Shown here one piece after another: positions 26,425 to 36,985 of a stretch of 64,000 nt of DNA (positions are counted from its first letter, which is position 1; each line of letters opens with the position of its first letter). Position numbers and translations under genes: made by a program. The notes below the pieces were generated by a model, which was not told where the DNA came from, ran no database searches, and worked only from the letters and a program-made list of their open reading frames with translations. Location: assembly GCF_900109885.1 (NCBI RefSeq), contig NZ_FOBS01000013.1, forward strand, positions 1 to 64,000, in the 5' to 3' direction. Source of the stretch: Syntrophus gentianae (GTDB lineage Bacteria; Desulfobacterota; Syntrophia; Syntrophales; Syntrophaceae).

Positions 26425-28892
26425 TTTACGGCGTCTGCTTTCCAGATGAGTCCCGCATATTCGGAAATGGCTCGATCGCTGGAGAATTTCCCTGACCGGG
26501 CGACGTTGAGAATCGCCTTTTTTGTCCAGGAGGCCTGACTCTGGTACTCCTCCTCGATTTTGTCCTGAATCCGTATGTACGAGAGGAGATCCGGCAGGTG
26601 GAAATAGGGATCTTCCTCATGCAGAATTCGAGAGTAGATCCACTGAAACAGCCCCGGCTCCGAGGGGCAGAAGATATTGTCGCGAAAGGCGTCGATCACC
26701 ATGCGGATTTCCGGATAGCTTCGGTAATATTCCGTTGGACGGTACGTGTTTCCCCGCTGCATCTCCTCAATTTCTCCGGCTTTCAGTCCGAAGATGAAGA
26801 TGTTTTCCTCTCCTGCCTCCTCAAGCATCTCCACGTTGGCGCCATCCAGCGTTCCCACGGTCAAGGCGCCATTCAGCATGAATTTCATGTTTCCCGTTCC
26901 CGAGGCCTCCGTGCCGGCCATGGAGATCTGCTCGCTGAGATCTGCGGCCGGGATGATCTTCTCCGCCAGTGAAACCCGGTAATCGGGCAGAAAAACGACC
27001 CTCAGGATGTCCTGCAGTCTCTTGTCGGAATTGATGACCTGTCCCACGTTATGAATCAATTTGATCATCTGCTTCGCCACCCAGTATCCGGGCGCGGCCT
27101 TGCCGGCAAAGATATAGGTTTTGGCGACCGTGGGCGTTTTTTCTCCCCGGACAATCTGAAGATATTCATAGATGATATGGAAAATCTTCAGCAACTGCCG
27201 TTTGTATTCATGAATCCTCTTGACATGAACATCGAAAAGCGAATCGGGATTCACGGACACCCAGGCGGTCCTCGAAATGATTCTGCCCAGAACCTCCTTG
27301 TTGGTCCGCTTGATCCTGCGGAATCGATCCTGGAAGTCCTCGCTCTCGGCATAGGACTCCAGCCGTTTAAGCTGTCCCAGATCGGTGATCCAGGAATCGC
27401 CGATCGTTTCGGAGATCAACTGAGCCAGTTGCGGATTGGCCTTGAGGAGCCAGCGCCGCTGGGTGATGCCATTGGTGACGTTCACGAATCGTTCCGGCCA
27501 CAGGACATGGAAATCAGCAAAATTATTCTTTTTCAAGATTTCCGTATGGAGAGCGGAAACGCCGTTGATGGAATGCGAACCGACCATGGCCAGATGGGAC
27601 ATTCGAACCATCTTGTTTTCACCTTCCTCGATGAGCGACATCCGCCGGACCAGGTCGAGATTGTCGGGATGGAGATCGGCGACCTGCTTGAGAAAGCGCG
27701 CGTTGATTTCATAGATGATCTGGAGATGGCGGGGGATCACCTGCTCCAGAAGGTTCACCGGCCATTTCTCCAGGGCTTCGGAAAGAATGGTATGATTGGT
27801 GTAGGACAGGGTTTTCCTGGTCATCTCCCATGCTTCATCCCAGGGCAGGGCGTATTCGTCCACGAGGAGCCGCATCAGCTCCGCCACCGCCAGGGAGGGA
27901 TGGGTGTCGTTCATCTGAATGGCCACCGAATCGGGGAAGTCGTCGAAATCGTCGTGCTCCTTGAGATACCGGCGGACGATGTCCCTCAGGGAACAGGCCA
28001 CCAGAAAGTATTCCTGTACCAGGCGGAGCTCCTTCCCGGATTTGAGGGTGTCCAGGGGATAAAGCATTTTGGTGATGGTTTCGGAAGAGACCTTCTGCTC
28101 CACCGCCCGGAAATAATCGCCTTCGTTGAAGATCTGGATGTCAAAATCCGTTGATGAGCCTGCCCCGTAGAGGCGAAGCCAGTTCACCGTTTTTCCCCCG
28201 TAGCCGACAACGGGGATGTCAAAGGGAATCCCCATGATCACCTTCCAGTCGAGCCACATGGGATTGTATTCGCCGGCGCGGTCCTGGAAGTGTTCTATCC
28301 GGCCGTAAATGGGAACGATACATTTTTCGTCGGGGCGCTTGATCTCCCATGGGCTGAATTCAGCCAGCCAGTTGTCCGGTTTCTCCTTCTGATAGCCGTT
28401 ATCAACTTCCTGCTTGAAGAGACCGTATTCGTAATGGATCCCGTAACCGAACCCGGCAAGATTAAGCGTTGCCATGGAATCGAGAAAGCAGGCCGCCAAC
28501 CGCCCCAATCCGCCATTTCCCAGCCCGGCGTCTTTTTCCTGATCCCGAACCTCTTCGATGTCAATGCCCGTTTCCTCCAGAACTTCCCGGCAAAGGTCAA
28601 AGAGGCCGAGATTATGGAGGGTATCGCCCAGCAGTCTTCCAATCAGAAATTCCATGGACAGATAATAGACTCTCTTCGCTTTGGCAACCTGATAGATACG
28701 CTCCGTTTCCAGGATTCTTTCCGTCATCCTGTCCCGCAGAGAGAAAGCCGTTGCAAGAAAAAGGTCCCGACAGTCCTTTGACGGAGTTTCCTTGCACAGG
28801 GAACAGCGAAGGTGATAATCCATCGATGTCTTCAGGGCTGATTTGGTATTGGCATTGTTCAGGTAGTTCGAATTCATGGAGGGGACCCTCAA
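26412..28892 (-). CDS. glgP: Glycogen/alpha-glucan phosphorylase
   Basis: Releases glucose 1-phosphate from glycogen or maltodextrin using phosphate. The pyridoxal-phosphate lysine lies in EASGTGNMKFMLNGALT near residue 670, and the N-terminal YYLSMEFLIGRLL and GLGNGGLGRLAACF motifs are present. Its 826 residues match the standard GlgP family rather than the short MalP-like forms. It heads an operon with the receiver-PP2C, STAS and RsbW-type genes, with a 13-base overlap to the first. This suggests that carbon-reserve use and the partner switch respond to the same conditions. Confidence 0.95.
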   Translation of the reverse strand: MRVPSMNSNYLNNANTKSALKTSMDYHLRCSLCKETPSKDCRDLFLATAFSLRDRMTERILETERIYQVAKAKRVYYLSMEFLIGRLLGDTLHNLGLFDLCREVLEETGIDIEEVRDQEKDAGLGNGGLGRLAACFLDSMATLNLAGFGYGIHYEYGLFKQEVDNGYQKEKPDNWLAEFSPWEIKRPDEKCIVPIYGRIEHFQDRAGEYNPMWLDWKVIMGIPFDIPVVGYGGKTVNWLRLYGAGSSTDFDIQIFNEGDYFRAVEQKVSSETITKMLYPLDTLKSGKELRLVQEYFLVACSLRDIVRRYLKEHDDFDDFPDSVAIQMNDTHPSLAVAELMRLLVDEYALPWDEAWEMTRKTLSYTNHTILSEALEKWPVNLLEQVIPRHLQIIYEINARFLKQVADLHPDNLDLVRRMSLIEEGENKMVRMSHLAMVGSHSINGVSALHTEILKKNNFADFHVLWPERFVNVTNGITQRRWLLKANPQLAQLISETIGDSWITDLGQLKRLESYAESEDFQDRFRRIKRTNKEVLGRIISRTAWVSVNPDSLFDVHVKRIHEYKRQLLKIFHIIYEYLQIVRGEKTPTVAKTYIFAGKAAPGYWVAKQMIKLIHNVGQVINSDKRLQDILRVVFLPDYRVSLAEKIIPAADLSEQISMAGTEASGTGNMKFMLNGALTVGTLDGANVEMLEEAGEENIFIFGLKAGEIEEMQRGNTYRPTEYYRSYPEIRMVIDAFRDNIFCPSEPGLFQWIYSRILHEEDPYFHLPDLLSYIRIQDKIEEEYQSQASWTKKAILNVARSGKFSSDRAISEYAGLIWKADAVKCGE

Positions 28893-28966
28893 TTCTTATT
28901 GTTTAAAAAACATTTTGAGGAGACTTGGAGAACTTGTCAATCAAAAAGGAGACAGATGGGCTTAAT

Positions 28967-30910
28967 TTATCCGCACGCTGCGGCCGGCCGGTTCCGAATC
29001 AGTTCCTCAACGACGGCAGGTTCCGCAAGGGTGCTCGTATCACCCAGATCGTCAAGGGAATTTGCGGCGATTTTGCGGAGGATCCGCCGCATGATCTTGC
29101 CCGACCGGGTCTTGGGCAGGCCGGGGGCCCACTGGAGAACATCCGGCACGGCGATGGCCCCGATTTCCTTCCTGACCCACCGCAGGAGTTCCTCCCGCAA
29201 CGGCTCCGCAGGGGATCGATCCGCCTTCAAGGTCACATAGGCATAGATCCCCTGACCCTTGATCTCGTGGGGAAATCCCACCACGGCGGCCTCCGCCACA
29301 GCGGGATGAGCCACCAGGGCACTTTCGACCTCGGCCGTTCCCAAGCGGTGCCCCGAGACATTGATGACATCGTCGACCCGGCCCGTGATCCAGTAGTCGC
29401 CGTCTTCATCCCGGCGCGCGCCGTCACCCGTAAAGTAGGCCCCCTTGTACAGAGAGAAGTAGGTCTGAAGGAACCGGGAGTGGTCGCCATAAATCGTCCG
29501 CAGCATGGCCGGCCAGGGTTCGGTGATGACGAGATTGCCGTCTCCCGGTCCCTCGAGGAAATTGCCGGCGGCATCGACGATGGCCGGCTTCACGCCGAAG
29601 TATGGCCGGAGGGCCGAACCCGGTTTGAGAGCCATGGCGCCGGGGAGAGGTGAAAGGAGGATCCCGCCGGTTTCCGTCTGCCACCAGGTATCGACAATGG
29701 GGCAGCGTTTTTCGCCGACCACATTGTAGTACCAGAGCCAGGCTTCCGGATTGATGGGTTCTCCCACGGTTCCCAGGAGGCGCAGACTCCTGCGGGAGGT
29801 TTTCCGGACCGGCTCATCGCCCTGGCGCATCAGGGCGCGAATGGCCGTCGGGGCCGTGTAGAGGATGGAAATCCCGTGCTTGTCCACAATGTTCCAGAAG
29901 CGGGACCAGTCCGGATAATGGGGCACGCCTTCGAACATGACCGTGGTGGCCCCGTTGGCCAGCGGACCGTAGATGATGTAGCTGTGCCCCGTCACCCAGC
30001 CGATGTCCGCCGTGCACCAGTAGATGTCGCCATCGTGATAGTCAAAGATATGCCTGTGGGTCAGGGCCGAAAAGACCAGATAACCACCGGTTGTGTGCAG
30101 CACGCCCTTGGGCTTTCCCGTGGACCCGGAGGTATAGAGAATAAAAAGCGGGTCCTCGGCATCCATCACTTCCGGGGGGCAGTCGGCCGAGGCGTTTTCC
30201 ATGAGTTCGCTCCACGAGAGATCCCTTCCCGGTGTCCAAGGGACATCGCCGCCCGTGTGCCGCACCACGATGACCCTTTCGACAACGGGGCATTTCTCTA
30301 CGGCTTTGTCGGCATTCTCCTTGGCGGGAATCCGCTGGCCGCCACGCAACCCTTCGTCGGCGGTGATCAACACCCGGCCCTGGCAGTCCCGGATACGTTC
30401 CGCCAGGGAATCCGCGGAAAAGCCGCCGAAGACGATGGAGTGGACGACGCCGATCCTCGTGCAGGCCAGCATGGCCACCGCCAGCTCGGGAATCATGGGC
30501 AGATAGATGGTGACGCGATCTCCCCGGCGCAATCCCAGAGATTTCAGGACATTGGCAAATCGGCAGACCTCTTCGAACAGCCGGCGATAGGAAAAGGATC
30601 TGCTTTCTGCAGGATCATCCCCCTCCCAGATAAGGGCGATCGCATCCCCGCGCCCGGCCAGATGGCGGTCCAGGCAGTTATAACTGACGTTCAGCTTTCC
30701 CCCGCAGAACCAGGAAATGCGGACATCCCCTTCAAAAGCGCCCTCTCTTACCTTCGTCCAGGGGCGAAACCAGTCGAGACATCCGGCCTGTTCCCCCCAG
30801 AACCCCTCGGGATCTGAGATCGACTGTTCATACATCCGCAGGTAGGTCGCGTTGTCTATCCAGGCCGCTTTTGCCCAGGAATCAGGGACAGGGAACAAAT
30901 CATGCGCCAT
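28967..30910 (-). CDS. acs: Acetyl-CoA synthetase, AMP-forming
   Basis: Activates acetate to acetyl-CoA through acetyl-AMP. The ATP-binding loop [15 protein letters not shown] is near residue 260, the WWQTETGG signature follows, and the C-terminal [10 protein letters not shown] contains the lysine that is reversibly acetylated in Acs. The start at 30910 is chosen because AAAGGAGG lies five bases upstream and gives the normal 647 residues. A longer frame to 31012 lacks a site. In a syntroph the enzyme may run in either direction, but the sequence does not say which. Confidence 0.95.
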   Translation of the reverse strand: MAHDLFPVPDSWAKAAWIDNATYLRMYEQSISDPEGFWGEQAGCLDWFRPWTKVREGAFEGDVRISWFCGGKLNVSYNCLDRHLAGRGDAIALIWEGDDPAESRSFSYRRLFEEVCRFANVLKSLGLRRGDRVTIYLPMIPELAVAMLACTRIGVVHSIVFGGFSADSLAERIRDCQGRVLITADEGLRGGQRIPAKENADKAVEKCPVVERVIVVRHTGGDVPWTPGRDLSWSELMENASADCPPEVMDAEDPLFILYTSGSTGKPKGVLHTTGGYLVFSALTHRHIFDYHDGDIYWCTADIGWVTGHSYIIYGPLANGATTVMFEGVPHYPDWSRFWNIVDKHGISILYTAPTAIRALMRQGDEPVRKTSRRSLRLLGTVGEPINPEAWLWYYNVVGEKRCPIVDTWWQTETGGILLSPLPGAMALKPGSALRPYFGVKPAIVDAAGNFLEGPGDGNLVITEPWPAMLRTIYGDHSRFLQTYFSLYKGAYFTGDGARRDEDGDYWITGRVDDVINVSGHRLGTAEVESALVAHPAVAEAAVVGFPHEIKGQGIYAYVTLKADRSPAEPLREELLRWVRKEIGAIAVPDVLQWAPGLPKTRSGKIMRRILRKIAANSLDDLGDTSTLAEPAVVEELIRNRPAAACG

Positions 30911-31105
30911 AGCCGCCTCCTTTAAAGCATCTGGAAAGAGGAAATTCTTTGTTAACTCCTTTTGCACACCGGCAATGTGCCCCTCTTTATTCTTTCGAAG
31001 AGTCCTTGCCAAAGAGAGGAGACACTGGAATATATCTCATATATAGTTGAAATTATTCTTTAATTCAAGGTAATTTTCCTGAATTGGAAAATCGATGGGG
31101 CACGC

Positions 31106-31564
31106 TCAGGCAGGCCTGGAGGTCGAATGTCCAAGCATTTTATCTTTCAGGAGAATCGCGATCTGGGAGAGGACGCCGCCGACGGAATCAATGCTTACGT
31201 CCACAAGAGAAGCAGTTCTCGAAGCGACCCAGGATTGATGATACTCATCGCTCAACGCAAAAAGCACCACGGCGAGAATCGCCGTGAGGGCCCACCGCAA
31301 ACGCCATCTCTGAGAAGAGTTGCCACGGACGCCGTGAAAGAAGAGCAGTCCCAGAATAAAATATTCGGAGACATGTCCTGCCTTTCGAATCATCCCATGA
31401 AAGAGTTCGATATCCTGCTCCGGAAGCCCGGGAAAGAGGAAGTGCAGGAGCGGACCGATAAACCGTGAGGTATGATCCGCCGAAAAGGTTCCGGTGGACA
31501 TACCGAAGATCACGCCCATCCAGAGAAGAACGGGAAGCCAGTATTTGAGAGAAAAACCTTTCAA
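31106..31564 (-). CDS. VanZ-family membrane protein
   Basis: A 152-residue membrane protein with about four hydrophobic segments and the VanZ-like features DKxxH-type KAGHVSEYFILGLLFF and SDEYHQSW. VanZ gives low-level teicoplanin resistance in enterococci, but most family members are uncharacterised. The TTG start has AGGAGGG upstream. It lies 12 bases after the enoyl-CoA hydratase gene on the same strand, probably in one transcript. No functional link between the two is evident. Confidence 0.8.
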   Translation of the reverse strand: MKGFSLKYWLPVLLWMGVIFGMSTGTFSADHTSRFIGPLLHFLFPGLPEQDIELFHGMIRKAGHVSEYFILGLLFFHGVRGNSSQRWRLRWALTAILAVVLFALSDEYHQSWVASRTASLVDVSIDSVGGVLSQIAILLKDKMLGHSTSRPA

Positions 31565-31576
31565 TGGCCCTCCTGC

Positions 31577-32365
31577 CTATTTCCCTCGAAAAATCGGCTT
31601 TCTTTTTTCCAGAAAGGCCTTCGCCGCCTCAAGATGATCTTCCGTATCGCTGAGGAGGGATAACTGGGAAGAGATGTAGTCGAGGTGCGCCCTTAATGTA
31701 CTGGTCTGCGCCTGATAAACAGCCCTTTTCATCATCCGGACGGCCAACGGCGGCCTGCTCGCTATCTTCTCCGCCAGGACGAAGCTTTCTTCCAGGAGAC
31801 GGTCATGAGGGACAACCCGGTTCACAATGCCGAGCTGAAGGGCCTCATCGGGAGATATAATATCTCCGGTGAGCAGAAGCTCCAGGGCCTTGGCGATGCC
31901 GACGAGTCGCGGCAGGAAATAGGCCCCGCCGTCCCCCGGCACGACGCCCATCAGGATATAGGATTCGGCAAGCTTCGCCCTGTCCGAACAGATCCGCAGA
32001 TCGCACATGAGGGCCATGTCCAGGCCCGCGCCCATAGCGGCGCCGTTGATGGCCGCGATGACCGGTTTGTCCAGGTCCTCCAGGGTCAGGACGATGCGAT
32101 GAACCCCTTCCCAGAGATAGTTCTTCATGTCCCAGGAGCGGAGCTTCCCCTCGGCCATGTCCCGGATGTCTCCCCCGGAACAGAAGGTGTCCCCTTTCCC
32201 TGTGATCAGGACCACCCTCACCCCATCATCTCGTCCGGCCTCCTCCAGGTATTGGCGCCACAACCGGATCATCTCGGGGCTGAAGGCGTTTTTCGCCTCC
32301 GGCCGGTTCAGGGTTAAAAGGGCGCAATTTCCCTCAACGGCATAGAGGATGTGGTCTTCACTCAT
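31577..32365 (-). CDS. Enoyl-CoA hydratase/isomerase family protein
   Basis: A 262-residue crotonase-fold enzyme acting on acyl-CoA substrates. The oxyanion-hole motifs are visible: AFSPEM with TFCSGGDIRDM (about residue 65), and AAINGAAMGAGLDMALMCD (about residue 105). At the position of the second catalytic glutamate of hydratases the sequence reads LMGVVPGDGGAYFLPR. That is GDGG rather than the common PEGG, so an isomerase or other crotonase activity is possible. The start at 32365 has a GGAGAG site. The pathway cannot be set from the neighbours. Confidence 0.85.
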   Translation of the reverse strand: MSEDHILYAVEGNCALLTLNRPEAKNAFSPEMIRLWRQYLEEAGRDDGVRVVLITGKGDTFCSGGDIRDMAEGKLRSWDMKNYLWEGVHRIVLTLEDLDKPVIAAINGAAMGAGLDMALMCDLRICSDRAKLAESYILMGVVPGDGGAYFLPRLVGIAKALELLLTGDIISPDEALQLGIVNRVVPHDRLLEESFVLAEKIASRPPLAVRMMKRAVYQAQTSTLRAHLDYISSQLSLLSDTEDHLEAAKAFLEKRKPIFRGK

Positions 32366-32511
32366 GAGCTTTCTCTCCGGTGTGCGGCATTTTAGAATTT
32401 TCCTCTGATAATTTTTTCCTCCTATAGGACACCTCGCCATGTAATGCGAGAAATATCAGCAAATAATATTCAAATCCATTACCTCTCCTTTCCCGCAGGA
32501 GCGCACCTAAT

Positions 32512-32542
32512 AAAAAAGGCGGGGATGAAACCCCGCCTTTTT
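32512..32542. terminator. Bidirectional intrinsic terminator
   Basis: AAAAAAGGCGGGG, loop ATGAAA, then CCCCGCCTTTTT. The stem has runs of A and T on its two sides, so it can stop transcription in either direction. It lies 20 bases after the stop of the CTERM gene. Confidence 0.9.
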
Positions 32543-32561
32543 CGATCATTTCCTGCTTGTC

Positions 32562-33170
32562 TCACTTGCTGATCCGTCTTCGCCGGATTATCGAGACCCC
32601 GAGAAGTCCGGGGGCGAGAAGAAGGAGGGAAGGAGGCAAGGGAACAGGGGCAACACTGAAATTGTCCATGGCAAAGTGATTCCCGAAGCCGCAATACCCG
32701 ACTACGCCTTCGCCGCCATAAGAGTGGAAGGTCAGCGTATCAACGGCGCCTGACCAACTCGGGGAATACCATGCGGGGGCATAGGCGGAAACGACGAATT
32801 CGTCTGAACCAACCAAAGAATTTGCAAGGTAGCCGGTCACTGAAATGTGAAGGCCATTTTTCCAGGCAGCGGTATAATATGCCCCATTGAAGATGAACGG
32901 CGTATCGGCTGAGACGGATGCATCTTGAGCCTTATCATTATAAACCACATTCTTAAGGGACACCACGCCGGCGAGATAACCGCTTTTCTTATACTGAGAA
33001 TCCGTGGCATCTAGATTCTTAAAATGAGACCAGTGATAGCCGCCGTAACCGTCCGGGATAGATGTCAGGCTACCACTGAGGTCGTCAAAATTAACTTCAA
33101 AGGCTCTTGCCATCCCGGAGAGGGCAAACGACAAAACAAATACGCATAAAACAACCAGAAGCTTCTTCAT
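32562..33170 (-). CDS. VPLP-type CTERM-anchored exported protein (second copy type)
   Basis: A 202-residue exported protein with a signal peptide at residues 1-23 (LLVVLCVFVLSFALSGMARA). The body begins FEVNFDDLSG. The C-terminal sorting signal has VPLPPSLLLLAPGLLG followed by basic RRRRISK. The body of about 150 residues is beta-rich and unrelated in detail to the other CTERM protein at 14719. It ends AMDNFSVAPVPLP, and the DNF strand before the anchor is common in this group. AGGAGG precedes the ATG. It probably sits at the cell surface or in the matrix. Confidence 0.85.
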   Translation of the reverse strand: MKKLLVVLCVFVLSFALSGMARAFEVNFDDLSGSLTSIPDGYGGYHWSHFKNLDATDSQYKKSGYLAGVVSLKNVVYNDKAQDASVSADTPFIFNGAYYTAAWKNGLHISVTGYLANSLVGSDEFVVSAYAPAWYSPSWSGAVDTLTFHSYGGEGVVGYCGFGNHFAMDNFSVAPVPLPPSLLLLAPGLLGVSIIRRRRISK

Positions 33171-33547
33171 AAAACCTCCTGCCAGTTTTCTAGGGAAACA
33201 TCATGATCTATGATATCGGGACGCAGACTCCTTCACGATCGAATGCCGAAGGGGTATCTTGCTGAAATAAGGATGCAATAAGAAGTCCATTGGGAGTGAA
33301 ACATACTCGTAAAAATAAGACAATCAGGGATTTCTGGTATTTGCTTCTAAGGTTTAGTCCCAATGGATTAGACCAATAGCTTAGATATGACAGGTCATTA
33401 ATAATGAATTGCCTGATATAATCTAATATATTTTCCTGAAATTGAGGATTGGAATGACGATGGAAACCCTTTGTTTTTTAATGCCTATTACCGGCACCAA
33501 GGGGAGGATCGTTTACCGATCCTCCCCTTGGTGTTTACTAACCGGCT
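33171..33547. other. Intergenic region between glnN and the CTERM gene
   Basis: AT-rich sequence without a gene. It contains the promoter region of the CTERM gene and the strong hairpin downstream of glnN at 33495-33533. Confidence 0.45.
33495..33533. terminator. 16-bp perfect hairpin after glnN
   Basis: CACCAAGGGGAGGATC and its exact complement flank a seven-base loop, 15 bases after the glnN stop. There is no T-run on the minus strand, so it may act as a stabilising 3' hairpin or as a factor-assisted terminator. Confidence 0.7.
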
Positions 33548-35644
33548 CTACAGTTTGAAGAGAAGATCCATGTAGGTGGGGATGGGCCACATGTCGCTGG
33601 GAATCAGCATTTCCATCCCGTCGATATCGCTGCGCAAGGATTGCATCGCAGGAAATACCTTGTCACGGTAAGCCTCAGCCTGTTTGACGCAGCCGGTAAG
33701 CCCCTGGGCCTTTGTTACGGCTCCTTCAAGCATGGTCAGGTTCTTATAGGCCGATGAGAGCAGGGCGCCGAGCTGTTTCAGGAGGTCTTCCTGGACGGAT
33801 GCACCGACCGAAACAGCCTGAAAACTGGAAATGGAATCGGCCAGGAAAGTCCCGAACTCGATGCCGGCGGGAATGAGCTGTTTCTTGGCCATGTCGATGG
33901 CCACCAGAGCTTCGATATTGATTTGTTTTGCGTAGATATCGACGTAAATCTCGTAGCGGGAATGCAGTTCCTTTTCGGACAGGACTTCATATTTACTGAA
34001 AAGGCTGATGGCCTTATTCGTAACGAAGGCCTTCAAGGCATCGATGGAGTTTTTCACATTGGGCAGACCCCGCTTCTCCGCTTCTTTGACCCACTCATCG
34101 CTGTAATTATTTCCATTGAAGATGATCCGGTTATGCTTCGTGTAGATTTCCCGGATGATCGCTGCGGCCTCGGCATTCTTGTCCTTGGCCTTTTCGAGGC
34201 GGGTGGCGATCTCATCAAGGGCCTCGGCGGCGATGGTATTCAAGGCCACATTGACGCCTGCAATCGACTGCGCCGAGCCAACCATGCGGAATTCGAACTT
34301 GTTTCCCGTGAAGGCAAAGGGAGAGGTCCGATTGCGGTCCGTATTGTCCATGGGAATTTCCGGCAGGGTATCCACGCCGACTTTCATATACTGTGCGCCT
34401 TTGGCCGCAACCTTCTCGCCTTTGGAAAGCTTCTCCAGAATTTCCGTAACTTCTTCTCCCATGAAAATGGAGACAATGGCCGGGGGGGCTTCGTTGGCAC
34501 CGAGACGGTGATCGTTGCCGGCGGATGCGCAGGTCGCCCGGAGGATATCGGCATGAGTGTCGACAGCCTTGATCAAAGCGCTCAAGAGCAGCAGGAACTG
34601 GACATTTTCGCTGGGGGTGTTACCCGGCTCAAGCAGGTTGATCCCGTCATCGGTCGAGAGAGACCAGTTGTTGTGCTTGCCGGAGCCGTTGATTCCGGCA
34701 TAGGGCTTTTCATGGAGCAGACAGACCAGGTCATGGCGCAAGGCAACCTTCTGCATGGTCTCCATGACGAGTTGGTTATGGTCCGTGGCGATGTTCGTCG
34801 TGGTATAAAGGGGAGCCATTTCGTACTGCGCCGGCGCGACTTCGTTGTGCTGTGTTTTGGAGGTAATGCCCATTTTCCACAGCTCGGTATTGAGGTCCTG
34901 CATGTAATCGGAGACTCTGTCCTTGATGAAGCCGAAATACTGGTCCTCAAGTTCCTGCCCCTTGGGGGCCGAAGCGCCGAAGATCGTTCGCCCTGCCAGC
35001 ATCAGGTCGAGACGTTCCATATAAAATTCCTTGTCCACCAGGAAGTATTCCTGTTCGGGGCCGACGGTGGAGGTTACTTTGGTGGGAGTGACATTTCCCA
35101 GGGCCTTTAACACCCGCAGGGCCTGCTCGTTCACGGCCTTCATGGAACGCAGCAGGGGCGTCTTCTTGTCGAGGGCTTCGCCGTGATAGGAATAGAAGGC
35201 GGTGGGAATCGTCAGGGTGACGTTTCCGCTTTCGTCCTCCTTCAGAAAGGCGGGCGAGGTGCAATCCCAGGCGGTGTACCCTCTCGCTTCGAAGGTAGAA
35301 CGCAGACCGCCGCTCGGAAAGGAGGACGCATCCGGCTCTCCCTGAATCAGCTGCTTGCCGGAAAATTCCACAATTCCACTTCCATCTGCAGCGGGCGAAA
35401 TGAAAGAGTCGTGCTTTTCGGCGGTTATTCCCGTCAGGGGCTGGAACCAGTGCGTATAGTGCGTCGCCCCTTTCTCGACCGCCCAATCCTTCATGGCATT
35501 GGCAACGACATTGGCCACATCGGGCCTTAACGGCACGTCTTTTTCGATCGTTTCCTTCAGTGCCTTATAAACATCCTTGGGCAACCGTCCCTTCATCACT
35601 TTATCGCTGAAAACATTAGAACCAAAAATTTCGGCAAGCTCCAT
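33548..35644 (-). CDS. glnN: Glutamine synthetase, type III
   Basis: Makes glutamine from glutamate, ammonia and ATP. The 698 residues and the motifs [47 protein letters not shown] and [14 protein letters not shown] are those of the large GlnN-type enzyme, which differs from GlnA. The start at 35644 has AAGGAGAG five bases upstream, and an upstream extension to 35770 lacks a site. A 17-bp direct repeat lies about 90-140 bases upstream. The split glutamate synthase operon 11 kb away could complete a GS-GOGAT pathway. Confidence 0.95.
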   Translation of the reverse strand: MELAEIFGSNVFSDKVMKGRLPKDVYKALKETIEKDVPLRPDVANVVANAMKDWAVEKGATHYTHWFQPLTGITAEKHDSFISPAADGSGIVEFSGKQLIQGEPDASSFPSGGLRSTFEARGYTAWDCTSPAFLKEDESGNVTLTIPTAFYSYHGEALDKKTPLLRSMKAVNEQALRVLKALGNVTPTKVTSTVGPEQEYFLVDKEFYMERLDLMLAGRTIFGASAPKGQELEDQYFGFIKDRVSDYMQDLNTELWKMGITSKTQHNEVAPAQYEMAPLYTTTNIATDHNQLVMETMQKVALRHDLVCLLHEKPYAGINGSGKHNNWSLSTDDGINLLEPGNTPSENVQFLLLLSALIKAVDTHADILRATCASAGNDHRLGANEAPPAIVSIFMGEEVTEILEKLSKGEKVAAKGAQYMKVGVDTLPEIPMDNTDRNRTSPFAFTGNKFEFRMVGSAQSIAGVNVALNTIAAEALDEIATRLEKAKDKNAEAAAIIREIYTKHNRIIFNGNNYSDEWVKEAEKRGLPNVKNSIDALKAFVTNKAISLFSKYEVLSEKELHSRYEIYVDIYAKQINIEALVAIDMAKKQLIPAGIEFGTFLADSISSFQAVSVGASVQEDLLKQLGALLSSAYKNLTMLEGAVTKAQGLTGCVKQAEAYRDKVFPAMQSLRSDIDGMEMLIPSDMWPIPTYMDLLFKL

Positions 35645-35734
35645 AATTCTCTCCTTATTTTTACCTTTTTTAATATACTTGAGAATTCCAGCCTGACCAG
35701 TTGGACTTCCCTTTAACCGATGTGTTTCATGTAT

Positions 35735-35781
35735 GCACATTATTGTATCAACAATCGAGGGTGCGCACATTATTGTATCAA
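35735..35781 (-). promoter_or_regulatory. Direct repeat upstream of glnN, candidate operator
   Basis: The 17-base sequence GCACATTATTGTATCAA occurs at 35735-35751 and again at 35765-35781. The copies are 30 bases apart start to start, close to three helical turns, so two protein units could bind on one face. The element lies 91-137 bases before the glnN start. It does not match the NtrC consensus. Confidence 0.65.
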
Positions 35782-36433
35782 TATATTACTTGTTGTTTCC
35801 CACTTTTTCACTTCGGGACCTTAAGTTTTTCATTCAGATTTCCTTGGTCCGCGCCCGAAGACCTTCTTTAACATGCCGTAATATTTCGTTAATCCTGATG
35901 AGCCGCGGCCTGTTCAAAATTCTGCAGCATTTCTTAGACCGGAAAACCGACCTCCGACATTCGCGAGGGGTTCCATCCTGTCTTTCTTTCCCGACTTGTA
36001 AATTGCATCTTTCCTGCCACAAAACATGCAGTTGCCATAGCATGGAAAATGCCTTGGGATTCAAACTCCAGCCGGCAATAAAAGATTAGGAAATTACATA
36101 AGAAACTGCGATCTCGACAGGATCGCCACAGTTTTCCCCGACCCTATAGGGATGATCGCCTCATTGAATCTTCACAGTTTTCGTCTCTTCTCCCGTTGTG
36201 ACGGGTTGTCTTCCGGCAGAGCATGGGATCATGCAGGGATATCTGAAAAAGGATTCTTGCTCAGACATGGATTTCCAGGCGAAATACTTTCTGCAACATA
36301 ACATAATTGTTCCGGAATGAACATCCATAGATTAAAGAACAGCCATCGAAAAAGGTCAGGAAGCCCACATCGGCCTTGCCTGGTTCATTCAGGATATGAT
36401 AGAAAAATTCCATTGATGATCGGAGATAGGCCA
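35782..36433. other. 650-bp region upstream of the methyltransferase gene
   Basis: No convincing gene is seen on either strand. Reading frames here have poor ribosome-binding sites and low protein character. A frame in phase with the methyltransferase opens at 36317 but looks non-coding before 36434. Confidence 0.4.
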
Positions 36434-36985
36434 TTGATCGACCATAAAGACAAAGAGCAGAAGGCCCCTGATCCTCTGCTGGTAAGGTTCAGTCCTCTAC
36501 TGCAGGGACAGGAACTTGAAGGTCCCATCCTGGATCTGGCGTGCGGCAAGGGACAGAATGGTCTTTTCCTGGCCGGCTTGAACCTGCCGGTCATCCTGGC
36601 CGATGGATCGCCTGAGGCGCTGAACGAGGCCAGACGATCGGCGGAAGGAAAGGGTTTCAAGGTCCAATTCTGGGAAGTCGATCTGGAAGCGGGAGGGAAT
36701 CCACTCCCAGAGGACTATTACCGGGCCATCCTGGTTTTCCGTTACCTTCACCGGCCCTTGATCCCTTCTTTGAGACGGGCAATTCGCAAGGGTGGAATCC
36801 TCATTTATGAAACCTTCACGATCGAACAACCCAGGTACGGCCGCCCGCACAACCCGGATTATCTGCTGAAAGCCGGTGAACTGGCCGACTGGTTCAGGGA
36901 TTGGGAGATCATCCATTATTTTGAAGGCCTTTTAGAAAATCCGCCAAGGGCGATGGCCCAGCTTGTCTGCCGAAAGCCCGCCTGA
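36434..36985 (+). CDS. Class I SAM-dependent methyltransferase
   Basis: About 183 residues. The SAM-binding motif I is ILDLACGKGQNGLFLA, followed by the acidic loop VILADGSPEAL and the later ILIYETF strand. The fold resembles the TehB-like group of small methyltransferases that act on metalloids or small molecules, but the substrate is unknown. The TTG at 36434 is chosen because GGAG lies eight bases upstream. An ATG at 36317 would add 39 residues of unusual composition. It is a single gene. Confidence 0.75.
   Translation: MIDHKDKEQKAPDPLLVRFSPLLQGQELEGPILDLACGKGQNGLFLAGLNLPVILADGSPEALNEARRSAEGKGFKVQFWEVDLEAGGNPLPEDYYRAILVFRYLHRPLIPSLRRAIRKGGILIYETFTIEQPRYGRPHNPDYLLKAGELADWFRDWEIIHYFEGLLENPPRAMAQLVCRKPA

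Noticed and set aside
30911-31012. Longer acs start at 31012
   Set aside because: The start at 30910 has AAAGGAGG five bases upstream and gives the normal Acs N-terminus.
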